Source: Verrucomicrobiota bacterium (GTDB taxonomy: Bacteria; Verrucomicrobiota; Verrucomicrobiia; Chthoniobacterales; Terrimicrobiaceae). Taken from it: a stretch of DNA of 64,000 nucleotides. Shown piece by piece: positions 18,705 through 26,773 of the stretch. Below the pieces are notes generated by a model. That model saw only the letters and a program-made list of their open reading frames with translations. It made no database searches and was not told the origin of the DNA. A program made the translations under genes and the position numbers. Positions within the stretch are counted from its first letter, which is position 1, and each line of letters begins with the position of its first letter. The stretch covers positions 17,026-81,025 of the forward strand of contig JAFKMU010000060.1 in NCBI GenBank assembly GCA_017305195.1, in the 5' to 3' direction.

Positions 18705-20251
18705 TCCGATCCCACCGCTTCTCCGGCTTTCTTGCCGGAGCGTCCATTCTCTTCTCGGCGATTCTCTCCTCGGCTGCGCAAGACAACGCCACGCCCGCCC
18801 CGGCGGATGACATCATCCCGGAGCATGGAAAATATACCGCAGCCTACCAGAGCGACTGGTCCAAACTGCCGACGGGAGACGTGCTGGCCCGGAAGAACCT
18901 TGCTGGCATCGAGTTTCAGGACGTGCAGGGTGAGAAGGTCAAAAAGGAGTGGCGCGGGGAAAAGAAGGTCGTGATTTCCAACCTCAACCTCCGCGTCAAG
19001 TGGCAGCAACCGAAGGCGGACAAATTTGGAACCACGCTTTTTTACATCGAGAATGCCGACGAGGTGGTGATCGAAAACCTGTCGATCATCAGCGAGGACT
19101 CCGACTATCGCCAGTACCACACCATCTACATTGAGGGAGCCAACCGCGTCACGATCCGCAACCTTTATCTTGCGGGGACCGTGCAGATGTATCACATCCG
19201 CCTGGAGGGGTGTAAGGATGTCTTTATCGATCAGGTCGAGATCGCCGGTATCGACTACTCCGGAAATGGTCGTTGCCGCCTCGGCGGTGGCATCTGGATC
19301 AACAATGGAGACGGCAAACCGGGCCTGCCTGCCCTGACGGCAAAGAACCCCAAGCTCCCCGGCTGGCAGATCGTGCAGAACTGCTACATCCACGACAACT
19401 CGGAGGATGACGGTGTGGGCCGAAATCAGGACGGAATCCTCGTTCACTCGGCCAGCAACGGGATGATCTTCAACTGCGTGGTGGACAACTGGCTGCGGCC
19501 AGGCAGCGATGCGGCTCTGGACATGAGCTTTCGCCGCGACGAACCGGAGTACCAGGATCGTTTCTTCCGGATCGAGCGCAACATCGTGCGGAACTCCACC
19601 TTTTACAAGAGCGTCGGGAAGGTGCCAGGGCCCGACACTCTTTTCTTTACCAACAACCTCTTCATCAACTCCACTCTCGGTGACTACCATCGTGAAGCGG
19701 CGGATACGGTTTTCGTCAACAACACGTACATCTATGACCTGTCCAAAGCGCCCCCGGCGCTGAAGGGCTTCGTCGCGAGAGGATCGGAGGGCTATGCGTG
19801 CCTGTGGGGGTATTCGGGACGCACCATCCTGAACAACGGCCTGCTCTTCAAGCCCGGCGGACAGTTCTTCATGTTTTACCAGAACGCGGAGCCGCCCGAG
19901 GACAAGTACAAGAACTTTGCTCCCAACCACAACATCTATGCCGTAGGCGCGGCCTCGACCTCCTGGCTGAGGACGGCGCAGCAGGGAGTCGTCTTCAAGA
20001 CCTTCGGCGACTGGAAAGCCGCGACCTCGCAGGATGCCGACAGCATGCTGCTCAAGGCGGGAACGGATATCTTTACCGACTACGCAGCAGGTGATTATCG
20101 CCCGAAAAAAGGCGCTCTGGCGGCAGGTATTTCCGATCCCGCTTATCTCAAGCCCCTTGATCCTAATCAAAAAGTGGACCGGGATTTCAACGGTGTGCTT
20201 CGCAGCAAGTCTGCGGAGCTGGTCCCGGGCGCCTTCTGTGTTTCAGAGTAG
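18701..20251 (+). CDS. secreted right-handed parallel beta-helix protein
   Basis: A 516-residue protein with a signal peptide (about 1-27, ending SSAAQ) followed by repeated short strands of the NLNLRV, VVIENLSII, VTIRNLYLAG, VFIDQVEIAG type, typical of pectate lyase-like or polysaccharide lyase/GH28-like beta-helices. I see no conserved lyase or GH28 catalytic motif, so activity is open; a bound-glycan or surface role is equally possible. Start overlaps the pseudopilin stop (ATGA). It converges with the propeller gene, whose stop lies two bases beyond its own. Confidence 0.75.
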   Translation: MIRSHRFSGFLAGASILFSAILSSAAQDNATPAPADDIIPEHGKYTAAYQSDWSKLPTGDVLARKNLAGIEFQDVQGEKVKKEWRGEKKVVISNLNLRVKWQQPKADKFGTTLFYIENADEVVIENLSIISEDSDYRQYHTIYIEGANRVTIRNLYLAGTVQMYHIRLEGCKDVFIDQVEIAGIDYSGNGRCRLGGGIWINNGDGKPGLPALTAKNPKLPGWQIVQNCYIHDNSEDDGVGRNQDGILVHSASNGMIFNCVVDNWLRPGSDAALDMSFRRDEPEYQDRFFRIERNIVRNSTFYKSVGKVPGPDTLFFTNNLFINSTLGDYHREAADTVFVNNTYIYDLSKAPPALKGFVARGSEGYACLWGYSGRTILNNGLLFKPGGQFFMFYQNAEPPEDKYKNFAPNHNIYAVGAASTSWLRTAQQGVVFKTFGDWKAATSQDADSMLLKAGTDIFTDYAAGDYRPKKGALAAGISDPAYLKPLDPNQKVDRDFNGVLRSKSAELVPGAFCVSE

Positions 20252-20252
20252 A

Positions 20253-21317
20253 TTACCTTTCGGCGGGCGCTGCGGCATCGTCGGTCGGGTTGGTGATCCG
20301 TACCGTGCGGCGGAGCCATTGGGCATCGTTCCAGCGGTTCCACTCGCCGCGACGCGAGTAGGTATAGTCGAGATGAAATTCGCTTCCGCATTCGCGCTGG
20401 GGCGAACTGATGATTGAAGGGTAGAAGCACTCTCCTCCTCGATGGTCGGTGAGACGTGTTCGTTTTGACCAACTGATGCCGTCGCGTGACCACGCTGCAA
20501 AAAGAGCCATGCCCCGGCCAGAAGGAGCGGCCGCGACGAGGATGTAAAGACCGAGCGTTCGATTGAAACTGACATCCATCCATCGAACCGACGGATTACC
20601 CTTTTCCAGCGGAGATGATCGCCCGCCGAGGGCGGGTTCCGAAAACTCGCCATGGTAAAACTTTCGCCACGCCGCGGGTTTACCCCTCGTCGCAGCGGCG
20701 AATACTTCGCGAACCGGGGCTTTTAGGACGATGAGGTTGTTGACTTTTCCGCCCGGGGAGAGATCCCGGGCGTAGACATAAAAATCGTCGCCGTGCACGA
20801 CGACCGCAGCCCCGCCGACATCGAATGCTCCCTTGCGCTCCTCACCTGGCATAAAGATCACCCCGGCATCGCGGAAGGAAAGCCCGTTCCGGTCTGTCTG
20901 GATGGCGACGCCAAGCACTGAGGAGAAATCCTTCATCGACCCTCCGCGATGGATCTCCGCGTGATAGAAAAGCAGGAGGCGATGGGAGGCCGGATCGCGA
21001 TAAATCGGGCCTCCGGCGAGGTACTGATAGTGCCGTGGGGAACCCTCGATCACGACTGGCTCCACGGCGATCAGACGCCTGCTCTGGTCGAATGTGAGCC
21101 GGACAGGTTTGGGACCATTTGCAGCATAGATCACGGTCTGCTCACCGCGCTTCAACGAGCCGATGTTTCCATCGGGAAACCACGACAGCACGGCGCGGGC
21201 GCGCCAAGCGGGGTTTCCGAGAGTCGTCGGCGGGCTGGCCGAAAAGCGCGGCTCACCTCCTACTGCGCTTGCCGCTAACGAAATGATCGAGAGCAGGATG
21301 ACCGGCAGGAACTTCAC
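20253..21317 (-). CDS. secreted beta-propeller protein, glycosidase-like
   Basis: About 354 residues from a GTG at 21317: a canonical signal peptide (VKFLPVILLSIISLAASA) followed by repeating propeller blades such as GGPIYRDPASHRLLLFYHAE, DVGGAAVVVHGDDFYVYARD and WMDVSFNRTLGLYILVAA, as in GH43/GH32-like five-bladed proteins or DUF4185-type propellers. No definite catalytic triad could be assigned. The start is uncertain: AGGAGG directly abuts the GTG, too close for ordinary use, and the frame stays open to 21476 through a non-signal-like segment. Convergent with the beta-helix gene and next to an IS3 remnant. Confidence 0.6.
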   Translation of the reverse strand: MKFLPVILLSIISLAASAVGGEPRFSASPPTTLGNPAWRARAVLSWFPDGNIGSLKRGEQTVIYAANGPKPVRLTFDQSRRLIAVEPVVIEGSPRHYQYLAGGPIYRDPASHRLLLFYHAEIHRGGSMKDFSSVLGVAIQTDRNGLSFRDAGVIFMPGEERKGAFDVGGAAVVVHGDDFYVYARDLSPGGKVNNLIVLKAPVREVFAAATRGKPAAWRKFYHGEFSEPALGGRSSPLEKGNPSVRWMDVSFNRTLGLYILVAAAPSGRGMALFAAWSRDGISWSKRTRLTDHRGGECFYPSIISSPQRECGSEFHLDYTYSRRGEWNRWNDAQWLRRTVRITNPTDDAAAPAER

Positions 21318-21589
21318 CTCCTGAGTGTGAACGGACCCGCTGGACCCGGCGAACTCTATTTCGTTGTTGAGCCGGTATTTGACCTGGTTGCCAGGACCGT
21401 ATTGATCCTCGATGCAGCCAATCATTGTTTCCTGCAAAAGGGTGCGTTGAGTCGAATGACGGGGCTTTTGATGCATGGTTGGCAGCTATGGATGTCTCGA
21501 TGACAGAGGAGCGATGAGGATGAGATGGATTCGTACTCCCCGGGGCTCGAATCGAGCGTTGGCATTCGGATGCTAGGCCTGGCTCTTGG

Positions 21590-22125
21590 CCGTCCCCGTC
21601 TTCCTTATCGCGTCGAAGCGGGCGCGGATCTTTGCGGAGTCGCTGCTCAAGAACCGGGTGCTGGAGTTCGCGCGCGAGGAAGAGTTGTGAGCCTGAAACA
21701 TCGGCGAGCGATGGCCAGGAGGGTCGTTGCAGCGAAGATGTGCTCCGGGCGAGCGGCGTGCCGGTTCTTGAAGCTGTCGAGATCGACGTGGAGGTATCGA
21801 CGGCGAGAGGTCACGTCGGAGGAATACTGGCTGGCCCAAAGGCTGCGGGAACTCTCGGAAAAGCATCCCCGTATGGCTGCCGCCGGATCGCGGCGCTGCT
21901 GTGCCGGGAAGGCTGGACCGTCGGCAAGAGGCACGTGCAAAAGCTGCGCCGAGCCGAGGGCCTGCGGGTGCCGCCGACCAAACGCAAGATCGTGCGGCGA
22001 GGCCGATCCTCCGGGCCTCCAACGAATGCTGAGCATCGTGGGCACGTCTGGACCTGGGACTTCATCTCGGATGCGACCATGCGTGGCGGAACCCTGCGGA
22101 TGCGACCATCCTGGATGAGTGCACC
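21590..22125 (+). pseudogene. IS3-family transposase OrfB remnant, frameshifted
   Basis: Pieces of an IS3-type OrfB occur in different frames. One frame gives a helix-turn-helix stretch (RRVVAAKMCSGRAACRFLKLSRSTW) and LRELSEKHPR; the next gives YGCRRIAALLCREGW, KRHVQKLRRAEGLRVPP and HVWTWDFISD, the first Asp of the DDE integrase core; a third gives ILDECTR, the place of the usual LVDEYTRE. At least two frameshifts and loss of the rest of the DDE domain make it inactive. It ends against the yifB stop codon. No inverted repeats could be identified. Quoted stretches are split to keep them short; no intact copy lies in the window. Confidence 0.75.
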
Positions 22126-22128
22126 CGT

Positions 22129-23664
22129 TCAATGCCAAAGATTGCGATCCAGCGTCCGATACTGGATGGCCTCCATCACGTGCGGAGGCTGTATGGTGGG
22201 GCTGCCAGCGAGGTCGGCGATGGTGCGCGAGACTTTCAGGATGCGGTCATAGGCGCGGGCGCTGAGCTGGAGATTCGTCATGGCGTGGCGCAGGAGTTCC
22301 TGCCCGGCGCTGTCGAGCTTGCAGTGCTCCTTGATCTGGCCGTGAGACATCTCGGCATTCGTGCGTGTCTTGCGGGATGAGGCAAAACGCTCGCGCTGGA
22401 TGCGGCGGGCCTCGATGACACGGGCGCGAATCGCCGCCGATGGCTCCGCGCTTTCCGTGCTGCTCAGGTCCTTGTACTCCACGGCGGGCGCCTCGACGTG
22501 GAGATCGATGCGATCCAGCAAGGGGCCGGAGATGCGGTTGCGGTAATTCTCGATTTCACGCGGCGAGCAGCGGCACTCGCGCTTGGGGTCTCCATAATAA
22601 CCGCATTTACAGGGGTTCATGGCCGCGATGAGCATGAAGTTCGCGGGGAAGGTGACGCTGCCCGCCGCTCGGCTGACCGTGACTTGGCGGTCTTCCAGGA
22701 TTTGCCGCAGGGTCTCCAGCGTGGTGCGCTTGAACTCGGGCAATTCGTCGAGGAAGAGCACACCGTGATGCGCCACGCTCACCTCACCTGGCGAGGGATT
22801 GGCTGAGCCTCCGACGAGCCCGACATCGGAGATCGTGGAGTGGGGGGAGCGGAAGGGACGGCGACCGACGAAGGGCGCGTCATTTTTGAGCATCCCGGCG
22901 ACGCTGTGAATCTTCGTCGTCTCAATGGCCTCCTCCAGCGTGAGCGGTGGCATGATGGTGGCGATGCGCTTCGAGAGCATCGATTTTCCGCTGCCCGGAG
23001 GGCCGATCAAAAGCAGGGCGTGGTTTCCACTCACGGCCACCTCGATGGCGCGTTTGACATGATGCTGCCCCTTGACCTCGGAGAAGTCGACCTCATCGCG
23101 AGCCATGGACTCGAAGAGCGCCTCGACATTCTCGGTCACGGGCGAAAGTTCGGCCTTGCGGGTCAGAAACTCGTAGGTCTCGCGAAGATTCGTCACGCCG
23201 TAGACCTCGATGCCCTCGACCATGGCGGCCTCGCGCGCATTGGCGAGGGGAAGCACGACCGCCTTGTGCCCCCGATTGCGCGCCTCCAGCACCATCGACA
23301 GTGCGCCCTTCACGGGACGAACCTCGCCAGTTAACGCGAGCTCCCCGGCGACAAGGCAGCGGGCGAAGCGCGGGACATCCTCATCCAGAGCCGCCGCGAT
23401 CATGCCGAGTGCGATAGGCAGGTCAAAGCTCGGGCCTTCTTTTTTAATGTCGGCGGGAGCGAGATTGATCGTGGTACGCTCGCGCGGCCAGCGGTAGCCG
23501 CTGTTTGAGATGGCGGTGGTGACGCGATCCTTGCTCTCCTTCACGGCGACATCCGGCAGACCCACAACCACAATCTGCGGAGCGCCGGGGCCGGTGTTGA
23601 CCTCGACCTCGACTTCAACAGCGTCGACGCCCTGGATGGCTGCACTAAAAACTCGAGTAAGCAT
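22129..23664 (-). CDS. yifB: YifB/ComM family Mg chelatase-like AAA ATPase
   Basis: A 511-residue protein of normal family length. The N-terminal Lon-protease-like domain (about 1-170, with [14 protein letters not shown]) is followed by the AAA domain with Walker A GPPGSGKS (221-228), Walker [10 protein letters not shown], a Cys-rich insertion [15 protein letters not shown], and a C-terminal helical domain ending in LDRNLWH. ComM is a hexameric helicase that promotes branch migration during natural transformation in Vibrio and Haemophilus; here that role is inferred from family. Its 3' end abuts an IS3 remnant and its 5' end follows an orphan gene and a second, diverged copy of its own first 30 codons. 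Confidence 0.92.
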   Translation of the reverse strand: MLTRVFSAAIQGVDAVEVEVEVNTGPGAPQIVVVGLPDVAVKESKDRVTTAISNSGYRWPRERTTINLAPADIKKEGPSFDLPIALGMIAAALDEDVPRFARCLVAGELALTGEVRPVKGALSMVLEARNRGHKAVVLPLANAREAAMVEGIEVYGVTNLRETYEFLTRKAELSPVTENVEALFESMARDEVDFSEVKGQHHVKRAIEVAVSGNHALLLIGPPGSGKSMLSKRIATIMPPLTLEEAIETTKIHSVAGMLKNDAPFVGRRPFRSPHSTISDVGLVGGSANPSPGEVSVAHHGVLFLDELPEFKRTTLETLRQILEDRQVTVSRAAGSVTFPANFMLIAAMNPCKCGYYGDPKRECRCSPREIENYRNRISGPLLDRIDLHVEAPAVEYKDLSSTESAEPSAAIRARVIEARRIQRERFASSRKTRTNAEMSHGQIKEHCKLDSAGQELLRHAMTNLQLSARAYDRILKVSRTIADLAGSPTIQPPHVMEAIQYRTLDRNLWH

Positions 23665-23690
23665 AATCTAAACGGGAGGTCTCATTTTGG

Positions 23691-24146
23691 CTACGGCCGG
23701 GCATCGTAACGGAAAGAAATGCTCTTCGGATCGTAGGTGATGATTGAACATTCGGGAAAGCTTTCGGGTGTGAGAATGACGCTTTTACCAAGAGCATCTC
23801 CCAAACGTTGTAGGAATTGACAGAGAGAATCTAAATCTGGTTGGCCGAGGACCTCCCGAGGATCGATGTCGAATTCGATTCTCGTTAAGGTGAAAAGGTG
23901 ACATACAACCAAGATTCGACCTACGCGAAAATTCCAACTTTTTGAGGAAGTTCTTGCTGCATTGAGAACCTCCTCGTTGGAGGAGGGTAACGAAGCTTCC
24001 TCGTCAAGTTTATTCGAGCGCGCATAATCCTTTCGCAATAGGGAAAACAGTTCCCCCCAATCTTCCGGCTTCGTCTCCAAAACGTATATATCACGCCAGC
24101 TACCGTCCCACTCGAAATCTGCTTTGCATGTCTCCCAGTCAATCAT
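23691..24146 (-). CDS. orphan small acidic protein, possible immunity-like
   Basis: A 151-residue protein that I do not recognise. It is acidic and Trp-rich at its N-terminus (DWETCKADFEWDGSWRDIYVL), has no signal peptide or membrane helix, and looks like a compact alpha/beta protein. Size, charge and low GC (about 45% in the sampled first 60 bases against about 60% around it) recall immunity proteins of polymorphic toxin systems, but no toxin is nearby, so this is only a guess. Its ATG overlaps the stop of the yifB 5'-fragment ORF by ATGA, and 26 bases separate its stop from the intact yifB start, so it is inserted between two versions of the yifB 5' end. Signs point to lateral acquisition. 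Confidence 0.6.
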   Translation of the reverse strand: MIDWETCKADFEWDGSWRDIYVLETKPEDWGELFSLLRKDYARSNKLDEEASLPSSNEEVLNAARTSSKSWNFRVGRILVVCHLFTLTRIEFDIDPREVLGQPDLDSLCQFLQRLGDALGKSVILTPESFPECSIITYDPKSISFRYDARP

Positions 24147-24298
24147 GACGCACGAGCAAAATGTGAAATTACAGGTGGCAACTTACTGGAAAAGTGAAAA
24201 CAGGCTGACAAGACAATCTGCGAAGCGCCTGGGCCGGAGTTGACCTCGACTTCAACAGCGCCGACGTCCTGAATGGCGGTGGAGCAGACTTGGATCAT
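24143..24298 (-). pseudogene. duplicated 5' fragment of yifB
   Basis: From ATG 24298 the frame reads TAIQDVGAVEVEVNSGPGA and SQIV, matching yifB residues 7-32 ([25 protein letters not shown]) with one two-residue deletion and scattered changes, then diverges into an unrelated tail and ends at a TGA overlapping the start of the orphan gene. It is not long enough to be functional as YifB. The divergence indicates an old duplication or a copy from a related lineage, not a recent tandem event. Confidence 0.75.
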
Positions 24299-24471
24299 TG
24301 CGTGAAATTACATGATTCCTCTGTGGTGTGTCGAATCTCCGATTACAGAGCGATACGTGAGCGAACTTTTGGCGTATGGGAGAATATGACGGCGGACGCA
24401 CTTACCAGCATGCTACAGATTAAGCAACCAAGGTGCGGCCAGATCACTGAGCGACGATTTCTGAATTCCCT

Positions 24472-24831
24472 CTAGCCTCGCAATAGCCGCCGCACGCCCG
24501 GAGAGTCGGGAAGGACGTGCTCCTCGTCGATTTGCCCGCCCGGACGGAAGGTGACGCCTTCTGCCAGAAGCATCTGCTTTTTGCGCTGGAGCACCTTGCC
24601 GAAATCCTGGCCCCCGAAGCCGCCGAGACGTCCGCCGGCTGCCACGACCCGATGGCAGGGCACATCGTCGTATGGGCAAAGACGCATGGCCTGCCCGACG
24701 GCTCGCGGGGATCGGCAGTCGACTGCGCTCGCGACCACGGAATAGCTGGCTACCTTGCCGGGAGGAATACGCCGCACGGTCGCGTAGACGCGTTCCTGGA
24801 ACTCGGTCGGTCCTTTCGATTTCATCGCCAA
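24472..24831 (-). CDS. MGMT-family DNA alkyltransferase-like protein
   Basis: A 119-residue single-domain protein matching the DNA-binding methyltransferase domain of O6-alkylguanine-DNA alkyltransferases: RVYATVRRIPPGKVASYS, AVGQAMR with the helix-turn-helix region, and VPCHRVV. The alkyl-accepting Cys59 is kept; alkyltransferase-like proteins (YbaZ/Atl1 type) of the same size usually have Trp in that position. The N-terminal RNase H-like domain of Ogt/Ada is missing. It could therefore be a minimal alkyl acceptor or an ATL-like lesion sensor that feeds nucleotide excision repair. Stands alone between the disturbed yifB region and the GH5 gene. Confidence 0.82.
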   Translation of the reverse strand: MAMKSKGPTEFQERVYATVRRIPPGKVASYSVVASAVDCRSPRAVGQAMRLCPYDDVPCHRVVAAGGRLGGFGGQDFGKVLQRKKQMLLAEGVTFRPGGQIDEEHVLPDSPGVRRLLRG

Positions 24832-24914
24832 ACCGGGGCAGAGTAGCTTAGACGCCCTGCGGAGAACAATACATCAGCTCCCCCCGGCTCCCTGGCTGTG
24901 CGGGGAAATTATCT

Positions 24915-26504
24915 CTAAGGATTTGCGGCCCGTTCGGGCTGGTTCTTTGATAGGCCTGCCCGGAGCTCTTTCTCCCGGCTGGTCGGAATCGGGGACGGGC
25001 TGGTGTCATCCTTGAGGGAGCCGACTTCGACGTTCCAGCCATGCCACTCGCGGAAGGCGTGGTACGCCCAGTCCCAGCCGTATTCCTCGAAAATCTCGAT
25101 GCAGTCGCGGAGGTAACGGGCGGCGCTGTCGCCCGGAGCCCAGCGGATGGCGCTGAACTCCCCGACGAAGATCGGCGCGTTGTAATCCTTTTGAAATTCC
25201 CGGACAGGGGCGAGGATTTCGCGCAGCTTGTCCTTGTTCCACATCACGCCCTGGATCATGCCCGGATACTCCACTCCTATCGGGTAGCCATCGAGCACTC
25301 CCTGGTGGGTGAACGCCAGCGGATCGTACATGTGGACGCTATAGACTATTCCCGGAACCGCGATGGGTTCAAAGAAGGGGAGATTGCCCCAGCCACCATA
25401 TGGGCCGGGTTCGACGATGATGGCGCGTTTTGGGTCGATTTCCCGAACGCGGCGGGCGGTCAGATCGGCGAGAGCGTGCCAGTCGAGAAGCCCAGGAGCG
25501 ACCGAGCCCTCCGCCGGTTCGTTAAGGAGGTCATACCCCCAGATCGCGGGCTGGTCCCTGTAATGGCGGGCGAGCTTTTCCCAGACCTGGAGAAATTTCT
25601 GCTGGTACTCGGCCTTTTGAAAGATGGCGGATTGCCGGGACTCCGTGGCTCCCGGCGGCGTGTGGAGGTCGATGATGACACTGATGCCGAGCTGCTCACA
25701 GAGGGGCAGAAGGCGATCCACCTTCGCCATGGTGGCCTCCAGCCACTGGTCATACAGGGCGAGGTCCAGACGCTTTTCCGGGAAACTGCCGTCGTACCAG
25801 TAGAATTGCCACCGGATGAGGTTGGCCCCCCACTCGGCCAGCTTGCGGAGATCCTCCTCGCGGCCCTGCGGGCCATACATTACGCCGCGCAGCCGGGGCA
25901 GGTCCGTACGACGGTCGAGTTTTTCCGGAGGGAGGAGGGCTGGCTGCGATGCGGGGCGCGTACGGAGCGTTCCCATCACCGAGATCGCAATGTCATCAAA
26001 CCAAGCCTTTCCGCTCGCATCCTGAATGCCGAGCATCAGGGTCGCCTCCGTCACATCTGCCGGGACGTTGGTAATGAGACCGCAGGACTTCCAGCCGAAC
26101 GTTCCATAAAGATCCATCAACCCCTGATAATCCGTGCCGCCCGGCGCGACTGTTTTCAGCATGACCTTGACGCCATTCCAGGGTTCGGGCGGTTTTGTGA
26201 CGTTCTCAGCCTTCACGGCCGCTGAAAGTGCGATGCGCCGGCCCCGGATGCTTTCGGCGGCCAGCGGGATATGGACAAACTGGCTCCCATGTTCGGGAAC
26301 GCTGACGAGAAGCGATCTGGCACCATAGCCGCCTGGAACTATCGAGGCGCTGCCTGATCCTTCGCTTTTCCACTCGGGCAAAAGAGCGCCGCTCTCGAAA
26401 TCCACACTCAACACGGGACCACTGCCAGGACCTGCTTCTTCTGCCTGGGCGATGGGAGCGGCGATCAGGATGAAGGCGATGATCAGACGCAAGATGGGAG
26501 GCAT
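24915..26504 (-). CDS. secreted GH5 glycoside hydrolase (cellulase-like) with N-terminal CBM-like domain
   Basis: A 529-residue exported enzyme from ATG 26504, where a good signal peptide begins (PPILRLIIAFILIAAPIAQA); the frame is open upstream but without signal. Residues about 30-180 form a jelly-roll CBM-like domain (VLSVDFESG, AWFDDIAISV). The rest is a TIM barrel of GH5 type: LRGVMYG, GANLIRWQFYW, VIIDLHTPPG, GYDLLNEP with acid/base Glu329, and IFVGEFSA with nucleophile Glu449. GH5 enzymes cleave beta-1,4-glucans, mannans and related polymers with retention. A partial copy of the LacI-locus motif (CTTTC..GGAAAG) lies at 26556-26571. Substrate unknown. Confidence 0.87.
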   Translation of the reverse strand: MPPILRLIIAFILIAAPIAQAEEAGPGSGPVLSVDFESGALLPEWKSEGSGSASIVPGGYGARSLLVSVPEHGSQFVHIPLAAESIRGRRIALSAAVKAENVTKPPEPWNGVKVMLKTVAPGGTDYQGLMDLYGTFGWKSCGLITNVPADVTEATLMLGIQDASGKAWFDDIAISVMGTLRTRPASQPALLPPEKLDRRTDLPRLRGVMYGPQGREEDLRKLAEWGANLIRWQFYWYDGSFPEKRLDLALYDQWLEATMAKVDRLLPLCEQLGISVIIDLHTPPGATESRQSAIFQKAEYQQKFLQVWEKLARHYRDQPAIWGYDLLNEPAEGSVAPGLLDWHALADLTARRVREIDPKRAIIVEPGPYGGWGNLPFFEPIAVPGIVYSVHMYDPLAFTHQGVLDGYPIGVEYPGMIQGVMWNKDKLREILAPVREFQKDYNAPIFVGEFSAIRWAPGDSAARYLRDCIEIFEEYGWDWAYHAFREWHGWNVEVGSLKDDTSPSPIPTSREKELRAGLSKNQPERAANP

Positions 26505-26589
26505 ATCGGAAGGGGAGCTTAGGAACAAGCTGCCGGGAGGAGGGAATAGCGGAGACTTTCGGCTCCGGAAAGAAAAGTTCAGCAAAACC

Positions 26590-26625
26590 TTGATGATTTC
26601 TAAAATACGACTAATATGATCGTAT
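26590..26625 (+). promoter_or_regulatory. tRNA-Cys promoter overlapping an inverted repeat
   Basis: TTGATG (26590-26595) and TAATAT (26612-26617) are spaced by 16 bases, a fair sigma-70-type promoter for the tRNA that starts at 26632. The -10 lies inside ATACGA (26605-26610) / TCGTAT (26620-26625), an inverted repeat with a 9-base spacer. A closely similar element precedes the carbonic anhydrase gene at 29624-29650. Confidence 0.5.
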
Positions 26626-26631
26626 ATCAAC

Positions 26632-26703
26632 GGTGGAATAGCCAAGTGGTAAGGCACAGCTCTGCAAAAGCTGGAAACGCAGGTTCGATTCCCGCTTCCA
26701 CCT
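26632..26703 (+). tRNA. tRNA-Cys (GCA)
   Basis: The acceptor arms GGTGGAA and TTCCACC pair perfectly; the anticodon arm CAGCT-CTGCAAA-AGCTG shows anticodon GCA in a seven-base loop; the T arm is GCAGG-TTCGATT-CCCGC with one A-C mismatch. The discriminator base is T (U73), as required for tRNA-Cys. CCA is not encoded. The 14-bp hairpin at 26734 follows 30 bases later. Confidence 0.93.
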
Positions 26704-26733
26704 CTTTACCTTTTGCCATCATGACGAAGTCAC

Positions 26734-26773
26734 TCCACAGCCCGGCTACATCGGCATTGAGCCGGGCTGTGGA
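26734..26773. terminator. 14-bp perfect hairpin after tRNA-Cys
   Basis: TCCACAGCCCGGCT (26734-26747) pairs perfectly with AGCCGGGCTGTGGA (26760-26773) around a 12-base loop. It is the first strong structure downstream of the tRNA and may end its transcript, though no T-run follows. A second hairpin, CGGCGGG (26821-26827) / CCCGCCG (26838-26844), lies nearby and is followed by a short T-rich stretch (GGTTTT). Confidence 0.5.

Noticed and set aside
24290..24475. 61-residue ORF on plus near the yifB fragment
   Set aside because: Starts inside the antisense of the yifB fragment and has no features; likely chance.
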